A stretch of DNA of 64,000 bases from an uncultured Clostridia bacterium (GCA_947581825.1 CANPVP010000008.1:1-64000); one strand, 5' to 3'; counted from the stretch's first letter, positions 44,644 through 54,956 are shown. The notes: generated by a model not told the origin, from the sequence alone. Program-made: numbers and translations.

Positions 44644-45417
44644 CTATTCTTGTAATCTTCTATCTATATAATTTGATAAAATATGTTGTATTTCTTGTAA
44701 TTCTTGTTTTGTTTCTTCTGTTTTATTTGTAATTTTATTTATCATAAAATCTACATAGCCTTTTTCTTTAACAATATTTAAACCTGGTTTAAAATTATAA
44801 TCAAAAATATATGATAAGTTACTTACAAACCAGTCCAAATCGTTTTTTAAAATTCTTCTATCAATTTGTCTGCATTGTTTCATTTCATCAAATACTTCAT
44901 TTGTTATTTGATACATTCCAATTTTATCATAATCATATAAGCCTTTTCCTGCTGTTTCTCTTCTAAACACTTCAAAGATGTCTGTTTTATCAGCATCTCT
45001 AATTATTTTAGAATGCAACAAAGTTTTTTCATCTAAGCCTTCTTCTATTGATGCTTTATTATGATTCCATATAGCTGTTTTTATTATATCATCATAAATA
45101 TCTTCATCAATAAATTTTCTTATATATCCTTCCTCAAATAATACAATATTGCTTTGTTTTGCATGATCAATACTAATTGAATCATTATATGTATCATATA
45201 TTCTAATTTGTTCAAACCTACCTAAATCATGTAAAAGTCCTATAAGACTTGCTAATTCTATGTCTGATTTTTCTAAATTCATTCCTTCAGCAATTTTTCT
45301 AGCAACCTCTGCTGTTCTTAAAGTATGTTCTATTTTTCTTGAAATCTTAAGATTACTTGCATCATAATTTGACACATATTCTTTAAAAACCAATTTTGCT
45401 TTATGCATATCTATCAT
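44644..45417 (-). CDS. HD-domain phosphohydrolase
   Basis: About 257 residues. Metal ligands of an HD domain are seen in KIEHTLRTAEVA, LIGLLHDLGRFEQ, a following SIDHAKQSN and RDADKTDIFEV. It should hydrolyse a nucleotide or other phosphate ester; no signalling domain is attached. The start is uncertain: ATG at 45417 has AAAGGA 12 nt upstream, and an ATG at 45429 adjoins that site. It lies just upstream of topB. Confidence 0.8.
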   Translation of the reverse strand: MIDMHKAKLVFKEYVSNYDASNLKISRKIEHTLRTAEVARKIAEGMNLEKSDIELASLIGLLHDLGRFEQIRIYDTYNDSISIDHAKQSNIVLFEEGYIRKFIDEDIYDDIIKTAIWNHNKASIEEGLDEKTLLHSKIIRDADKTDIFEVFRRETAGKGLYDYDKIGMYQITNEVFDEMKQCRQIDRRILKNDLDWFVSNLSYIFDYNFKPGLNIVKEKGYVDFMINKITNKTEETKQELQEIQHILSNYIDRRLQE

Positions 45418-45462
45418 TCTTACAATCATTCCTTTCCTATTTACAAACCTGGTTAAAAATCT

Positions 45463-46242
45463 TTATATTTTTTCATATTTTATAACTTCAATATTAGATT
45501 CTTTACTTCTATCCGTCATTTTATTATATACCAATTCACATAAGTATTCTTGATTTTCTTTTAATGTTAAATCTTCTTTAGGAAAAAACGGTCCATCTAT
45601 ATATGTTTCGATTTTTACTTTATTATTGTTTTTTCCATAACTCTTATAAGTATTTGTTAAAGAAAAAACTGGTTTATTGTATTTTACAGGATATTTAAAT
45701 GATACAGATTTAAATTTTCTTATTTTTGTATAGTATGGCCAAATATGCGCTTCTGGATAAATTGTAATTGAACAATTTTCTTTTTTAGAACGTTCTTCAA
45801 TTATTTCTAAAAAATTTTTCATTCCATTCATTCGATTTGGAATTGGTATAGCTCCCAGCATTTCAACTATATGGCTTAAGCCTTTCATTGAAACATTTTC
45901 TGGATTTACTATTAGAAAGTTTCTTTTAGGAAAACATGCCAAACTTGGAATAAAAGTATCTGCAAAAGCTTGAGTATGATTTCCATAAATAAAATATCCT
46001 TCTTTTTTATAATCTTTTAGCTTCTCTTTTCCTATAAATTTTATTCTAAACTTAATTTTAGCATATAAATATTTTATAGGCATTGATAAAACATTTTGCA
46101 CTACATATGAACTTATATTCCAAATTTTAGAATGTTTATATTTGTAATTTTCATCAATTACTCTAGGAGTTATTTTTGCCGTTGAAAATTCATCATTTAA
46201 TTCATCCTTATAAAAAATTACTCTTTTTTCGTTATTCTCCAT
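45463..46242 (-). CDS. PlsC-like acyltransferase
   Basis: 259 residues. GNHTQAFADTF resembles acyltransferase block I, although His and Asp are five residues apart rather than the usual four. ITIYPEAHIWPYY resembles block III. A hydrophobic segment near 47-60 may place it at the membrane. Its start overlaps the end of the GT8-PlsC fusion gene by 11 bp. It probably acylates a glycolipid or lysophospholipid made by that operon. Confidence 0.7.
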   Translation of the reverse strand: MENNEKRVIFYKDELNDEFSTAKITPRVIDENYKYKHSKIWNISSYVVQNVLSMPIKYLYAKIKFRIKFIGKEKLKDYKKEGYFIYGNHTQAFADTFIPSLACFPKRNFLIVNPENVSMKGLSHIVEMLGAIPIPNRMNGMKNFLEIIEERSKKENCSITIYPEAHIWPYYTKIRKFKSVSFKYPVKYNKPVFSLTNTYKSYGKNNNKVKIETYIDGPFFPKEDLTLKENQEYLCELVYNKMTDRSKESNIEVIKYEKI

Positions 46243-48127
46243 CTTCCATTACTTCTTCTTTTATTTTTGTTGTATATTCAAGAGGAATTCTATAAAACTT
46301 CTCATAACATTTCTTCCATATGTTGAAATTTTCATTTTTCATTAATTCAACATTTTCATGAATTGACATTCCTTCAATTGGGTATATTGGTTCCCCAATA
46401 TTAATAATATATTCTTGAACAGGAAAACCATCTTTACCTATTGCTTCTGTATCTTGCATCGTTATAAATATAGGTAAAACTGGGACTTTATTTTCAACAG
46501 CAAATTTGAAAGCACCAGATTTTAATGGCTTTGGTTTTTTATAATTCCACCATAAACTCTGCTCTGGATATATTAAAATGAAATCTCCTCTGTTCAAAAT
46601 AACTTTTATTGATTTTAAAAATTCTTTCATAGTTTCAGTATTTGAACTTAATGGAAGTGTATCAGAATTTCTAAACAGAAATCCATATAGTCCTGGAAAG
46701 TTTGTATAGTTTCCTTCTCTAATTACCTTATATAAAGTCTTTTTGCCTGCAAAATTAGACATTCTATATATGTCTTCAATTGCAAAAACATCAAATGGAT
46801 TAAAATGGTTGCATGTAATTATTGCTCCACTATTTAAACCGTTTAAATTTTCTATTCCATTTACTTCTCTTATAATTAATTTATTATTCTTTAAAATACT
46901 ATCTAAAAACTTTTCTCCTACTTTATTTGCAATTTTTGTTTTTATTTTACTTGTATTTTTTTGTTTTAAATAATCTACATTTTCTGGTTTAAGTGTAATT
47001 GTTGGTGGATCATCCTCTGGATCAACATCAAATTTTCCCTCTTCTTCAAGCTGTTCTATCTTCTTTAATACTTCTAACCTATCTTTAGCTTTTGGAATAC
47101 TAGTCTTTTTCTCTACAGTTTTTTTGATATATTTTCTAGTTTCACTTACTCTATCATCTCCAACGCATTCGCTCTCTTTTAAAGTTAACTCTTTTAAACT
47201 TTTCTCAGTTTCCATATCAAAAAACTTATCTTCAAGTTTATAACTATTTTTTATTGCCATTATATCATCAAAAAACTCAGTTTGTTTAGCATACTCCCAA
47301 AAATATTCTTTATACAATATTTTTTCAAAGTGCCATGGCTTATATGATAAATTATAATGAATAATTTTCAGATTTTCTCTTGGTATTGTGTCACCACCTA
47401 TTGGCATTCTATTCCAAGTATTATCTAATAGCTTTACTCTTCCTTTGCATAATCTATTTAAATAGTCTTGGTCTTGTGCAACTTTATATTTTACAGAATC
47501 CAATAAATATACAAATTTATCTACAAAATTAATCTCTCTAAGAGCTTTTAAATTCATAGATAACACACCTGCATTAAAATATTTTTTATATGAAGATACC
47601 CCAATAACTTTTTCAACATAATCCTGAAAAGATTTTATTATCTGAACTGAATCATCTGGAATTGCTCCTAATAAATTATCTTTTAAATCAACATCATAAA
47701 GTAAAGCTATATCTTTCAATACTACAACATCACTATCAAGATATATTGCTTTATCTAATTGTGGGAAAAGATCTGGAATAAATAGTCTAAAATATGTAGT
47801 TTTCGAATAATAGTCCCTTATATATAATTTTTCTTGAATCTCTTGCATATATTCACTTAAGTCAATAAACTCAATACTAACATTGGATTTTTCGTATTTT
47901 TTTATTTTTTCTTTATTTTCCTCTGAAATATCTGTATATAAAATATTTATTAAATATTTCACATTCTTTGATGCATGTGCAATTAAAGATTGAAGCGTTA
48001 CCGCTAAAAAAGGTATATATCTATCATCTATTGTAAAAAATATTGGAACTTGTTCTGATTTATGCCTTTTTATTATATTTAAATCTGAATTTATTATTTT
48101 ATCAATATTATCTCTAATAAGTTTCAT
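46232..48127 (-). CDS. Fusion of GT8 glycosyltransferase and PlsC-like acyltransferase
   Basis: 631 residues. Residues 1-310 are a GT8 domain (IFFTIDDRYIPFLAVTLQSL, DxD in YLDSDVVVLKDIA, metal His in IHYNLSYKPWHF). A charged linker (about 310-390) follows. Residues 400-630 are a PlsC domain with block I NHFNPFD (HX4D) and block III IYPEQSLWWN. Joining sugar transfer and acylation in one chain suggests sequential steps on one lipid. The gene overlaps both neighbours (14 and 11 bp), so the three are translated together. Confidence 0.8.
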   Translation of the reverse strand: MKLIRDNIDKIINSDLNIIKRHKSEQVPIFFTIDDRYIPFLAVTLQSLIAHASKNVKYLINILYTDISEENKEKIKKYEKSNVSIEFIDLSEYMQEIQEKLYIRDYYSKTTYFRLFIPDLFPQLDKAIYLDSDVVVLKDIALLYDVDLKDNLLGAIPDDSVQIIKSFQDYVEKVIGVSSYKKYFNAGVLSMNLKALREINFVDKFVYLLDSVKYKVAQDQDYLNRLCKGRVKLLDNTWNRMPIGGDTIPRENLKIIHYNLSYKPWHFEKILYKEYFWEYAKQTEFFDDIMAIKNSYKLEDKFFDMETEKSLKELTLKESECVGDDRVSETRKYIKKTVEKKTSIPKAKDRLEVLKKIEQLEEEGKFDVDPEDDPPTITLKPENVDYLKQKNTSKIKTKIANKVGEKFLDSILKNNKLIIREVNGIENLNGLNSGAIITCNHFNPFDVFAIEDIYRMSNFAGKKTLYKVIREGNYTNFPGLYGFLFRNSDTLPLSSNTETMKEFLKSIKVILNRGDFILIYPEQSLWWNYKKPKPLKSGAFKFAVENKVPVLPIFITMQDTEAIGKDGFPVQEYIINIGEPIYPIEGMSIHENVELMKNENFNIWKKCYEKFYRIPLEYTTKIKEEVMEDGE

Positions 48128-48941
48128 TAAATATTTCTCTCCATTTTACATATTCATTCAAATCATTATCAAATGCATGACATTTATAAATATCATGTAC
48201 TTTTTGAATTTGCCATTGTTTTATATTTTCTGTATGCGGATATGGTTTTAACCATAATCTTTTGGAAAAATGACATATTACAGTATCTTTACAATTGAAC
48301 TTTCGCTGTTCATTATATATTCTTGGCAAAATCAGTTTGCTTGTTGTATTCCAAAAAATAGCATCTTGATCCGCAAACAATAATTTTCTTTTTCTTAACA
48401 TTTCTCTTCCTTTTTCGAAAAGTTTTGTTTCTTTAATTTTTTTCATATTTAATAACAACATACCTGCATTAATATAATCATATCTAATAATTTTAGAACC
48501 ATACTTTTCTTTAACAGCTGCATATTCGTAATTTGAAATATCTATATTATATAGTGTAGATATGTCTTTCTGTGCCAACATATCAATGTCTAAATATAAA
48601 ATTTTATCTGGTATATTGGGAATCAAATCTGCAAGCAATCTTAATAATGTATAAGGTGTACAATATGCTGATTCGTTTTTGCCTCTTCCAAATTCTTTTT
48701 CATATAATTCTGTTACATCTATTTTTTCAACTTGATTTTTTTCATTTTTTGATTTTGCAACCTTATTCAAAAATTCAATTTGCTCATCTGTGATTGGTAA
48801 AAATTCTTCTTTTACTCTAGTTAAATCCATAGTTAATATTATACAATTAACTGGCTCTTTAGTTTTGTTTGTTATTGAAATAATTTCAGATAAAGCACCA
48901 TCAAATACTGTTTTATTTCCTGCAAATAATATATTTATCAT
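48114..48941 (-). CDS. GT8 family glycosyltransferase
   Basis: 275 residues. The GT8 fold is shown by SAYCTPYTLLRLLADLIPN, the DxD motif in ILYLDIDMLAQKDIS, NAGMLLLNMKKIKE, ADQDAIFW and a C-terminal HFSKRLWLKPY. It transfers a sugar, probably glucose or galactose, from a nucleotide donor. It is the first gene of an overlapping operon with the GT8-PlsC fusion and a PlsC-like enzyme. Confidence 0.85.
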   Translation of the reverse strand: MINILFAGNKTVFDGALSEIISITNKTKEPVNCIILTMDLTRVKEEFLPITDEQIEFLNKVAKSKNEKNQVEKIDVTELYEKEFGRGKNESAYCTPYTLLRLLADLIPNIPDKILYLDIDMLAQKDISTLYNIDISNYEYAAVKEKYGSKIIRYDYINAGMLLLNMKKIKETKLFEKGREMLRKRKLLFADQDAIFWNTTSKLILPRIYNEQRKFNCKDTVICHFSKRLWLKPYPHTENIKQWQIQKVHDIYKCHAFDNDLNEYVKWREIFNETY

Positions 48942-49061
48942 TTTTTCCTCTTATATTTTGATACTATTCGTTTGTTTAAAATATTATCATAACAGCAGTA
49001 AATTATCAAGTCCCCAAAAAGTTGACCTATTATATCCTTATATTTCAAGAAAATATTAACT

Positions 49062-49106
49062 TTCAAAAAAGGAAATGACCTCAACTTGTAACACAAGTGA
49101 GGTCAA
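49062..49106 (-). terminator. Terminator of cassette D
   Basis: On the minus strand GACCTCACTTGTG and ACAAGTTGAGGTC form a long stem, followed by a T-rich stretch ending TTTTTT. Confidence 0.75.
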
Positions 49107-49126
49107 AACAAATATGAAGTTTTCTT

Positions 49127-49798
49127 TTATAGATTTGCTGCCTTAAAGTTGTTCAGGTCCTGAACAAAACACTCGTACTCCTCATAAGAATAGAAATGGT
49201 TTTTAACACCATCCCCCCAATAGAACACATAGTCGTTTTGCACATTCCCATTCAAGGCATACAGTACAGCCTGTCTCACAGATTCTGTAACTCGGTCTGA
49301 ATAATACCCACGACTCAACTCGCCTTCATACTGTCCAGGCTGAGTTATTACATCTTCGATGGAATCAGGGAAATAAGGAGATTCTACTCGGTTTAGTACC
49401 GTCTGTACCACTTTCGCTTTCTCCTCGATTGGAACAAAATCAGCCCCATATTCCCTTCCAACCAGGTTACATAACTGAACGAAGTCATTCTTTGAAACTT
49501 GATATTTGGATCCGATTGGTGTAACCCACGGATTCGAATCGACTTCTTCCAGTGTGCAAGACCGGCTAGGTTCTTCCTGGTAGACAGGTTCTGTCGTTGG
49601 TTGCAGTGGCTCTGTTACGATACTTTCGATATCGATTCCAATTGCCGCTACATCATCATTGGCTATGGCTCTTCTTTTTGTATTTGCCATAATCACAATG
49701 TTGAACACCAGAGCACCAGCTGCCAGTACAGCAACGATGCATCTTGCGATTCTGCAGTGACACTTTCTCAGTGTCCGTCCGTTTTGTGTCTTCTTCAT
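49127..49798 (-). CDS. SleB/CwlJ-type cell wall hydrolase in GC-richer cassette D
   Basis: 223 residues: a basic N-terminus, a membrane helix (about 18-37, CIVAVLAAGALVFNIVIM), a linker, and a C-terminal SleB (Hydrolase_2) domain with VGREYGADFVPIEEKAKVVQ, TVLNRVESPYFPDSIEDVI and QPGQYEG. The catalytic Glu falls in the REYGAD position as E. It should cleave cortex or wall glycan outside the membrane. The start at 49798 follows AAAGGAAAAC. GC content and codons are unlike the neighbouring operons. Confidence 0.75.
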   Translation of the reverse strand: MKKTQNGRTLRKCHCRIARCIVAVLAAGALVFNIVIMANTKRRAIANDDVAAIGIDIESIVTEPLQPTTEPVYQEEPSRSCTLEEVDSNPWVTPIGSKYQVSKNDFVQLCNLVGREYGADFVPIEEKAKVVQTVLNRVESPYFPDSIEDVITQPGQYEGELSRGYYSDRVTESVRQAVLYALNGNVQNDYVFYWGDGVKNHFYSYEEYECFVQDLNNFKAANL

Positions 49799-49866
49799 AT
49801 TGTTTTCCTTTCTGGCACTTGTTCGTGCCCACAACAAATTTGCATGCTGTACGCATACATAACTAT

Positions 49867-49895
49867 ATTATACCATATTTTTCCAATTTTGTCTA
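49867..49895 (-). promoter_or_regulatory. Promoter of cassette D
   Basis: On the minus strand TAGACA (49895-49890) and TATAAT (49872-49867) are 17 bp apart. A GGCAC/GTGCC hairpin lies just before the ribosome site in the leader. Confidence 0.75.
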
Positions 49896-50040
49896 ATTGT
49901 ATAGGTTTTAAACTGAGTCGAAACATGCTATTTTATATATTAGTTTCTTTGGTCTCATAAACTTAGGTATAACATTTTTAGTTTTTACACTTTCACATCA
50001 AGTGAACTACTAAATATTTATGAATTCTATGTTTTGTAAT

Positions 50041-50982
50041 CTATGTAATTAATTTATATTCTTCTAAATTAGGAACTTTTAGATTATCATCTGTTAAATT
50101 GCCTATGCTATAATCAACTAATTCCATTTTCTCATTTCCATTTATTTCTTCTATTTTTAACATATTGTCTTTGTCCACAATAAATTGCAAGTTATCACTT
50201 ATATAAAACTTATAACATTCTTTTCCATTAATATCTTCAGTTGTTATTTTAGTTGTACATGCTGCTGTAATATCCTCCCATAAATTATTTTCTGTAAAAA
50301 ATGTAGCATATTCTAATACAACAAGATTGCCAATATTTTCTGTATTTTCCATTTTGACATATTCTTTAGAATCCTCTCTATCAATAAGCATTAATCTATT
50401 ATTGTTTTCAAAATAATTGGTTCTTATAGTTCCATCTTCTTCAATATCTTTTACGATTGTGATATTATCTTTTTTCCAAATTTCTCTTTTTCGGATATCA
50501 TTATTTTTTAAACTAGTATAAGTAATTTCAGCATAAAAATTTGTTATATTTTGATACTCTTTTAGTTTATCAGAATATTCTCTAATTATATTTACTTTTC
50601 TAATAATTGTAAAAACAAATATATTTAGTGCAATTAGTGTAATTATTAATAAAATTATTAAAGCTTTCTTTTTCATAGTAATCTTCCTCCTTTCTTTTAA
50701 GATTTTCTCTTTACTTGCTTTTCTTATTTTTTCAGTTGTTTCATTTAATTTTTTTATTAGTCTAATATTATATAACATATTCAATATTAAAATAAGAAAA
50801 TACAATACTGCATAAAAAGCCACTCCATTGATTATTGTACGTGTAATAACTGTTTTAAGATCTATATTAATATTTAAGTCTTTTAATATATTTATTTGAG
50901 TTATTGAAGAAAGTAGTATGAAAATTACAAACCCAACTATGAAATAACAAAAATTCTTTAGCCAGTTCTTATTCTTGTTCAT
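50041..50982 (-). CDS. DUF3021-like membrane protein fused in frame to a membrane-anchored protein
   Basis: 313 residues in two halves. Residues 1-100 have two membrane helices and a basic coiled tail, like the DUF3021 proteins that accompany LytTR regulators. At residue 103 a second start-like MKKKALIILLIITLIALNIF begins a membrane-anchored extracytoplasmic domain. It is preceded by AAAGGAGGAAGATTACT, a strong internal ribosome site. So the locus may give both a fusion and a shorter protein (50041-50676). It starts 2 bp after the LytTR gene. Confidence 0.65.
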   Translation of the reverse strand: MNKNKNWLKNFCYFIVGFVIFILLSSITQINILKDLNINIDLKTVITRTIINGVAFYAVLYFLILILNMLYNIRLIKKLNETTEKIRKASKEKILKERRKITMKKKALIILLIITLIALNIFVFTIIRKVNIIREYSDKLKEYQNITNFYAEITYTSLKNNDIRKREIWKKDNITIVKDIEEDGTIRTNYFENNNRLMLIDREDSKEYVKMENTENIGNLVVLEYATFFTENNLWEDITAACTTKITTEDINGKECYKFYISDNLQFIVDKDNMLKIEEINGNEKMELVDYSIGNLTDDNLKVPNLEEYKLIT

Positions 50983-50984
50983 TG

Positions 50985-51437
50985 TTATATCCCCCTTTCC
51001 TTGATGTATTTCAATATTTCTTTTACTTTTCTACGGGATACAATTTCTTGTGTTCCGTCATCTAACCTTACTACAATTACTCCTGTTTCTCCCATATCAA
51101 AACTGTCTAAATGATTAATATTTATAATACAACTTTTTGAAATTCTAACAAAGTCATCTTCTTGATTTTCTAATTTACTCAATGGTTGTTTTATTCTATA
51201 TTCTCCATTTCTTGTTCTACAGTAGATATCTTTTTTATCACTATAAAACACTATTATATCTTTAACATCTATTTGTGAATATTCATTATTTTTCCTTACT
51301 AATACTTTGTGATTATTATAGTTTTTTATATGCTCTATAATTTTATCAATATCCGTACATGTTGAATATTCCACTAATATATTTATTTCATTATTTTTTA
51401 ATTCTTCATTCTCTTTTTTTCTTATATTTATATTCAT
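50985..51437 (-). CDS. LytTR-domain DNA-binding regulator
   Basis: 150 residues. The LytTR domain covers about 45-150 (KVLVRKNNEYSQIDVKDIIV, FVRISKSCIININHLDSF). There is no receiver domain, so it belongs to the small LytTR regulators that pair with DUF3021 membrane proteins. The upstream region holds two 9-bp sites spaced 12 bp, matching LytTR operators, so it probably activates its own operon. AATGGAGGAAAA precedes the ATG. Confidence 0.88.
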   Translation of the reverse strand: MNINIRKKENEELKNNEINILVEYSTCTDIDKIIEHIKNYNNHKVLVRKNNEYSQIDVKDIIVFYSDKKDIYCRTRNGEYRIKQPLSKLENQEDDFVRISKSCIININHLDSFDMGETGVIVVRLDDGTQEIVSRRKVKEILKYIKERGI

Positions 51438-51458
51438 TTTTCCTCCATTCTTATATTA

Positions 51459-51529
51459 ATTATACTTCTATTGCTATTACTTGTATATGTTTTAAGTCTA
51501 AACGGTCTTATTTCATAGAAGAACGGTAT
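51459..51529 (-). promoter_or_regulatory. LytTR operon promoter and operator pair
   Basis: On the minus strand ACCGTT occurs twice with a 21-bp period (51527-51522 and 51506-51501), that is 9-bp sites separated by 12 bp. A weak -35 (TATACA, 51487-51482) and a TATAAT (51464-51459) follow with a 17-bp spacer. A poor -35 with upstream sites fits an activator-dependent promoter. Confidence 0.65.
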
Positions 51530-51549
51530 AGAGAATCGCTTTCTATTAC

Positions 51550-51590
51550 AAAAAAAGTGTATCCATTTTAATTTTTGGATACACTCTTTT
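51550..51590. terminator. Terminator between the LytTR promoter and secA
   Basis: AGTGTATCCA (51556-51565) pairs with TGGATACACT (51576-51585), with A and T runs on the two sides. On the minus strand it lies just upstream of the LytTR promoter, 10 bp after the 3' end of secA on the opposite reading side. Confidence 0.55.
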
Positions 51591-51599
51591 ATGTTTATA

Positions 51600-54377
51600 T
51601 TATTGATTTTTTCCACAGCAGTTTTTATATTTCTTACCACTTCCACAAGGACATGGATCATTTCTTCCTATGCGTGGTCCTTTATTTACTACTGGTTGTC
51701 TTGTTTGACTTTCTGATTTTCTAGGTGCTTGAGGATTATCATTAACTACATTGTTAACTGAATCAAGTGATGCTCCTGATTCACCAGTTATTTTTATTGT
51801 TTGAGTTCTTGATAAGTCTCCTGCTTTTTGGACATTCATCATTATTTTTACAACATCACCTTTCATTGCTTCGACCATTTCTTCAAACATATCAAAGCCT
51901 TCTAATTGATATTGTATTACAGGATCTTTTTGACCATATGCACGAAGACCAATTCCATCTTTTAATTCTTCCATTGCATCTATATGATCCATCCATTTTT
52001 GATCAACAACTTTTAGCATTACTACTCTTTCAAGTTCTCTAAAGTTTTGTTCTCCTATTTCCTTTTCTTTTTCATCATATTTTTGTACTGCTTTTTCTTG
52101 TAATTCTTCAGTTATACGTTTTTCTGATAATTTACCAGATTTTAATGATTCAAGATTTTCTATTCCAAATGTAGTTTTTATATCTTGTGCTAAACTTGCC
52201 ACATTAACATCATCTTGATCTGCTAAATGCATTTCTACAATATTTTTAGCAGTAGAATTAACCATATCTAAAATATTATCTTTTATATTCTTTCCGTCTA
52301 AAACATCTTTTCTTTGATTGTATATAATCTCTCTTTGGACATTCATAACATCATCATATTTTAAGACATTTTTACGTATACTAAAGTTCTTGCTTTCTAC
52401 TCTACCTTGAGCTTTCTCAACTGCTTTTGTTATTATTTTTGATTCGATTGGCATATCTTCATCTGCTTTTAATGTTTCAAAAACTGATGTAATCATATCC
52501 CCACCAAATATTTTCATTAAGTCATCATCAAGTCCTATATAGAATTTTGATTCACCTATGTCTCCTTGACGTCCACTACGTCCACGTAACTGATTATCTA
52601 TTCTTCGTGATTCATGTCTTTCTGTACCTATTATCTTTAAACCACCTGCAGCAATTACTTTTTCTTTTTCGTCTTTAATCTCCTCTTCAAATTTTGCTTG
52701 CAAATCTTTAAATAATTTTCTTGCTGCTAAAACTTCTTCATCTTCAGTTTCATTATATGTTGAAGCAAGTTCTATCATCTCTGGTGAATATCCTTGTTTT
52801 CTCAATTCTTGTTTTGCTAAATATTCACTATTTCCACCAAGCATAATATCGGTACCACGACCAGCCATGTTTGTTGCTATTGTTACTGTTTGGAATTTTC
52901 CGGCTTGTGCTATAATCTCAGCTTCTTTTTCATGGTGCTTAGCATTTAATACTTGATGTTTAATTCCTTCTTTTTTCAAGATATTGCTTAATTTTTCTGA
53001 TTTTTCAATAGATACAGTACCAATCAATACTGGTTGACCTTTTTCATAACTTTCTTTTACACTTTTTACTATTGCTCTATATTTAGCATCTTCGTTTTTA
53101 TATATAACATCACTTTGGTCTACTCTTATCATAGGCTTATTAGTTGGTATTTCTACAACATCTAAGTTATAAATTTCTCTAAATTCTTCTTCCTCAGTCA
53201 TTGCAGTACCAGTCATTCCAGATAATTTTTCATACATTCTAAAATAATTTTGGAAAGTTATAGTTGCTAAAGTTTTAGATTCATCAGCAATTTTTACATG
53301 TTCTTTTGCTTCAATTGCTTGATGTAGACCATTATTGTATCTTCTTCCATACATTATTCTTCCTGTAAATTCGTCTACAATTAAAACCTCTCCATCTTTA
53401 ACGATATAATCTATATCTTTCTTCATTATTCCATGTGCTCTTATAGCTTGATTTATATGATGTACTAAGTCAGAATTTTCTAAATCATTTAAATTCTCTA
53501 GTCTAAATTCTGTTTCTGCCTTTTTTATACCTTTTTGAGTTAAAGATGCTGATTTTGCTTTTAAGTCTACGATATAATCGTAATTTTCGTTATCTTCTGC
53601 TTGTTCTTCATCTTTTATATCTTCTTCTACTAATACTTTTGCTTTTAATCTTGCAACAAAATCATTTGCCTTTTTATATAAATCTGATGATTGACTGCCT
53701 CTACCTGAAATTATAAGAGGAGTACGTGCCTCATCTATTAAAATACTATCGATCTCATCCACTATTGCATAATGCAAACCACGTTGAACAGCTTGTTCTT
53801 TGTATATAACCATATTATCTCTTAAGTAGTCAAATCCAAATTCATTGTTAGTTCCATATGTAATATCTGCTGCATACGCTTCCTTTTTCTCATTTGGCTC
53901 CATACCACTTAAAGCAATTCCTATTGTAAGTCCTAAAAATTTATACAAATTTCCCATCATTTCGCCTTGATATTTAGCTAAATAGTCATTTACTGTTATA
54001 ACATGTACACCTTTTCCTGTTAAAGCATTTAAATATACAGGAAGAGTTGCAACTAAAGTTTTTCCTTCTCCAGTCTTCATTTCAGCAATTCTACCTTGAT
54101 GAAGTACTATACCACCTATTAATTGAACATCAAAATGTCTTAAGCCTAAAACTCTTTTTGAAGCTTCTCTAACAACTGCAAAAGCTTCTGGTAATATATC
54201 ATCTAAAGTTTCTCCTTTATTTAATCTGTCTTTAAATTCATCTGTCTTTGCTCTTAGTTCCTTATCAGATAATTTTTCCATTTCTGGCTCTAAACTATTA
54301 ATTTCTTCTACTATTGGTCTAATTCTTTTTAGTTCTTTTTCACTATATGTTCCAAAAATTTTTTTGATTAAATTCAT
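51600..54377 (-). CDS. secA: Preprotein translocase ATPase SecA
   Basis: 925 residues. Walker A is [13 protein letters not shown] near residue 100, Walker B is [12 protein letters not shown], and the second nucleotide domain has [14 protein letters not shown] and [13 protein letters not shown]-terminal SEC-C zinc motif ([15 protein letters not shown]) is complete. It drives secreted proteins through SecYEG. The length is slightly above Bacillus SecA because of an acidic insertion near 260. AGGAAGGAC precedes the ATG. No prfB gene follows in the window. Confidence 0.97.
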   Translation of the reverse strand: MNLIKKIFGTYSEKELKRIRPIVEEINSLEPEMEKLSDKELRAKTDEFKDRLNKGETLDDILPEAFAVVREASKRVLGLRHFDVQLIGGIVLHQGRIAEMKTGEGKTLVATLPVYLNALTGKGVHVITVNDYLAKYQGEMMGNLYKFLGLTIGIALSGMEPNEKKEAYAADITYGTNNEFGFDYLRDNMVIYKEQAVQRGLHYAIVDEIDSILIDEARTPLIISGRGSQSSDLYKKANDFVARLKAKVLVEEDIKDEEQAEDNENYDYIVDLKAKSASLTQKGIKKAETEFRLENLNDLENSDLVHHINQAIRAHGIMKKDIDYIVKDGEVLIVDEFTGRIMYGRRYNNGLHQAIEAKEHVKIADESKTLATITFQNYFRMYEKLSGMTGTAMTEEEEFREIYNLDVVEIPTNKPMIRVDQSDVIYKNEDAKYRAIVKSVKESYEKGQPVLIGTVSIEKSEKLSNILKKEGIKHQVLNAKHHEKEAEIIAQAGKFQTVTIATNMAGRGTDIMLGGNSEYLAKQELRKQGYSPEMIELASTYNETEDEEVLAARKLFKDLQAKFEEEIKDEKEKVIAAGGLKIIGTERHESRRIDNQLRGRSGRQGDIGESKFYIGLDDDLMKIFGGDMITSVFETLKADEDMPIESKIITKAVEKAQGRVESKNFSIRKNVLKYDDVMNVQREIIYNQRKDVLDGKNIKDNILDMVNSTAKNIVEMHLADQDDVNVASLAQDIKTTFGIENLESLKSGKLSEKRITEELQEKAVQKYDEKEKEIGEQNFRELERVVMLKVVDQKWMDHIDAMEELKDGIGLRAYGQKDPVIQYQLEGFDMFEEMVEAMKGDVVKIMMNVQKAGDLSRTQTIKITGESGASLDSVNNVVNDNPQAPRKSESQTRQPVVNKGPRIGRNDPCPCGSGKKYKNCCGKNQ

Positions 54378-54521
54378 TGTTTTGTCCTTCCTTCTATTAA
54401 GTTTGTGGCTAGTATATCATAAACACTAGATTTATACAAGTTTTTTTATTTAATTTACGTATATATTAAATATTATAAGTATTATTAATTCATAATATTT
54501 TATAACTATATCATTTTTCCT

Positions 54522-54565
54522 AAAAAAACGAAACACCCCACACCTCCTTTTACAGAGTTGCAGGG
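54522..54565 (-). terminator. Terminator of cassette E
   Basis: On the minus strand CCCTGCAACTC (54565-54555) pairs with GAGGTGTGGGG (54546-54536) with one mismatch and wobble pairs, then TGTTTCGTTTTTTT. Confidence 0.6.
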
Positions 54566-54575
54566 CTTGTGGCAC

Positions 54576-54956
54576 TTAGATTACAGTGCCCAGAGTTCCG
54601 AGAGAGTTGAACTCGCGAATCCAGTAATTATCGATTTTGCCAATGTTTACAGGTTCGCTTGTAGCAATTGTCATACAATCGCGGTCAATCGCATTTTCGT
54701 CGCTCAGTTTTTCCACTATCCATGTCTCGTGCTTTTCAGCATTCCACTGTGGACCAACCATGGCGAGATAAACAGCCTTTGTTTCAAGGCTCACCATGAG
54801 AAGAATTGAATACTCCTCAAAGGTCTCGCTCTGCATGAAAGCAGGAAAGATTCCCGCTCTCAAGAGGATTTCTGCGCAATTGTCCGGCTTAGCATGTGCA
54901 TAGCGCACAGCCATTTCTGCTGCTCTCTCGAGCTCTTTTTTGGAAGACTTAAGCAT
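54576..54956 (-). CDS. Hypothetical protein in GC-richer cassette E
   Basis: 126 residues, soluble, alpha/beta, not recognised. The N-terminal half is helical (KKELERAAEMAVRYAHAKPD). The centre is a beta-rich stretch (EEYSILLMVSLETKAVYLAM, VGPQWNAEKHETWIVEKLSD). AGGAGGAG lies 6 nt before the ATG. It has its own consensus promoter, a 135-nt structured leader and its own terminator, and stands alone between secA and leuS with GC-richer codons. Confidence 0.55.
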   Translation of the reverse strand: MLKSSKKELERAAEMAVRYAHAKPDNCAEILLRAGIFPAFMQSETFEEYSILLMVSLETKAVYLAMVGPQWNAEKHETWIVEKLSDENAIDRDCMTIATSEPVNIGKIDNYWIREFNSLGTLGTVI

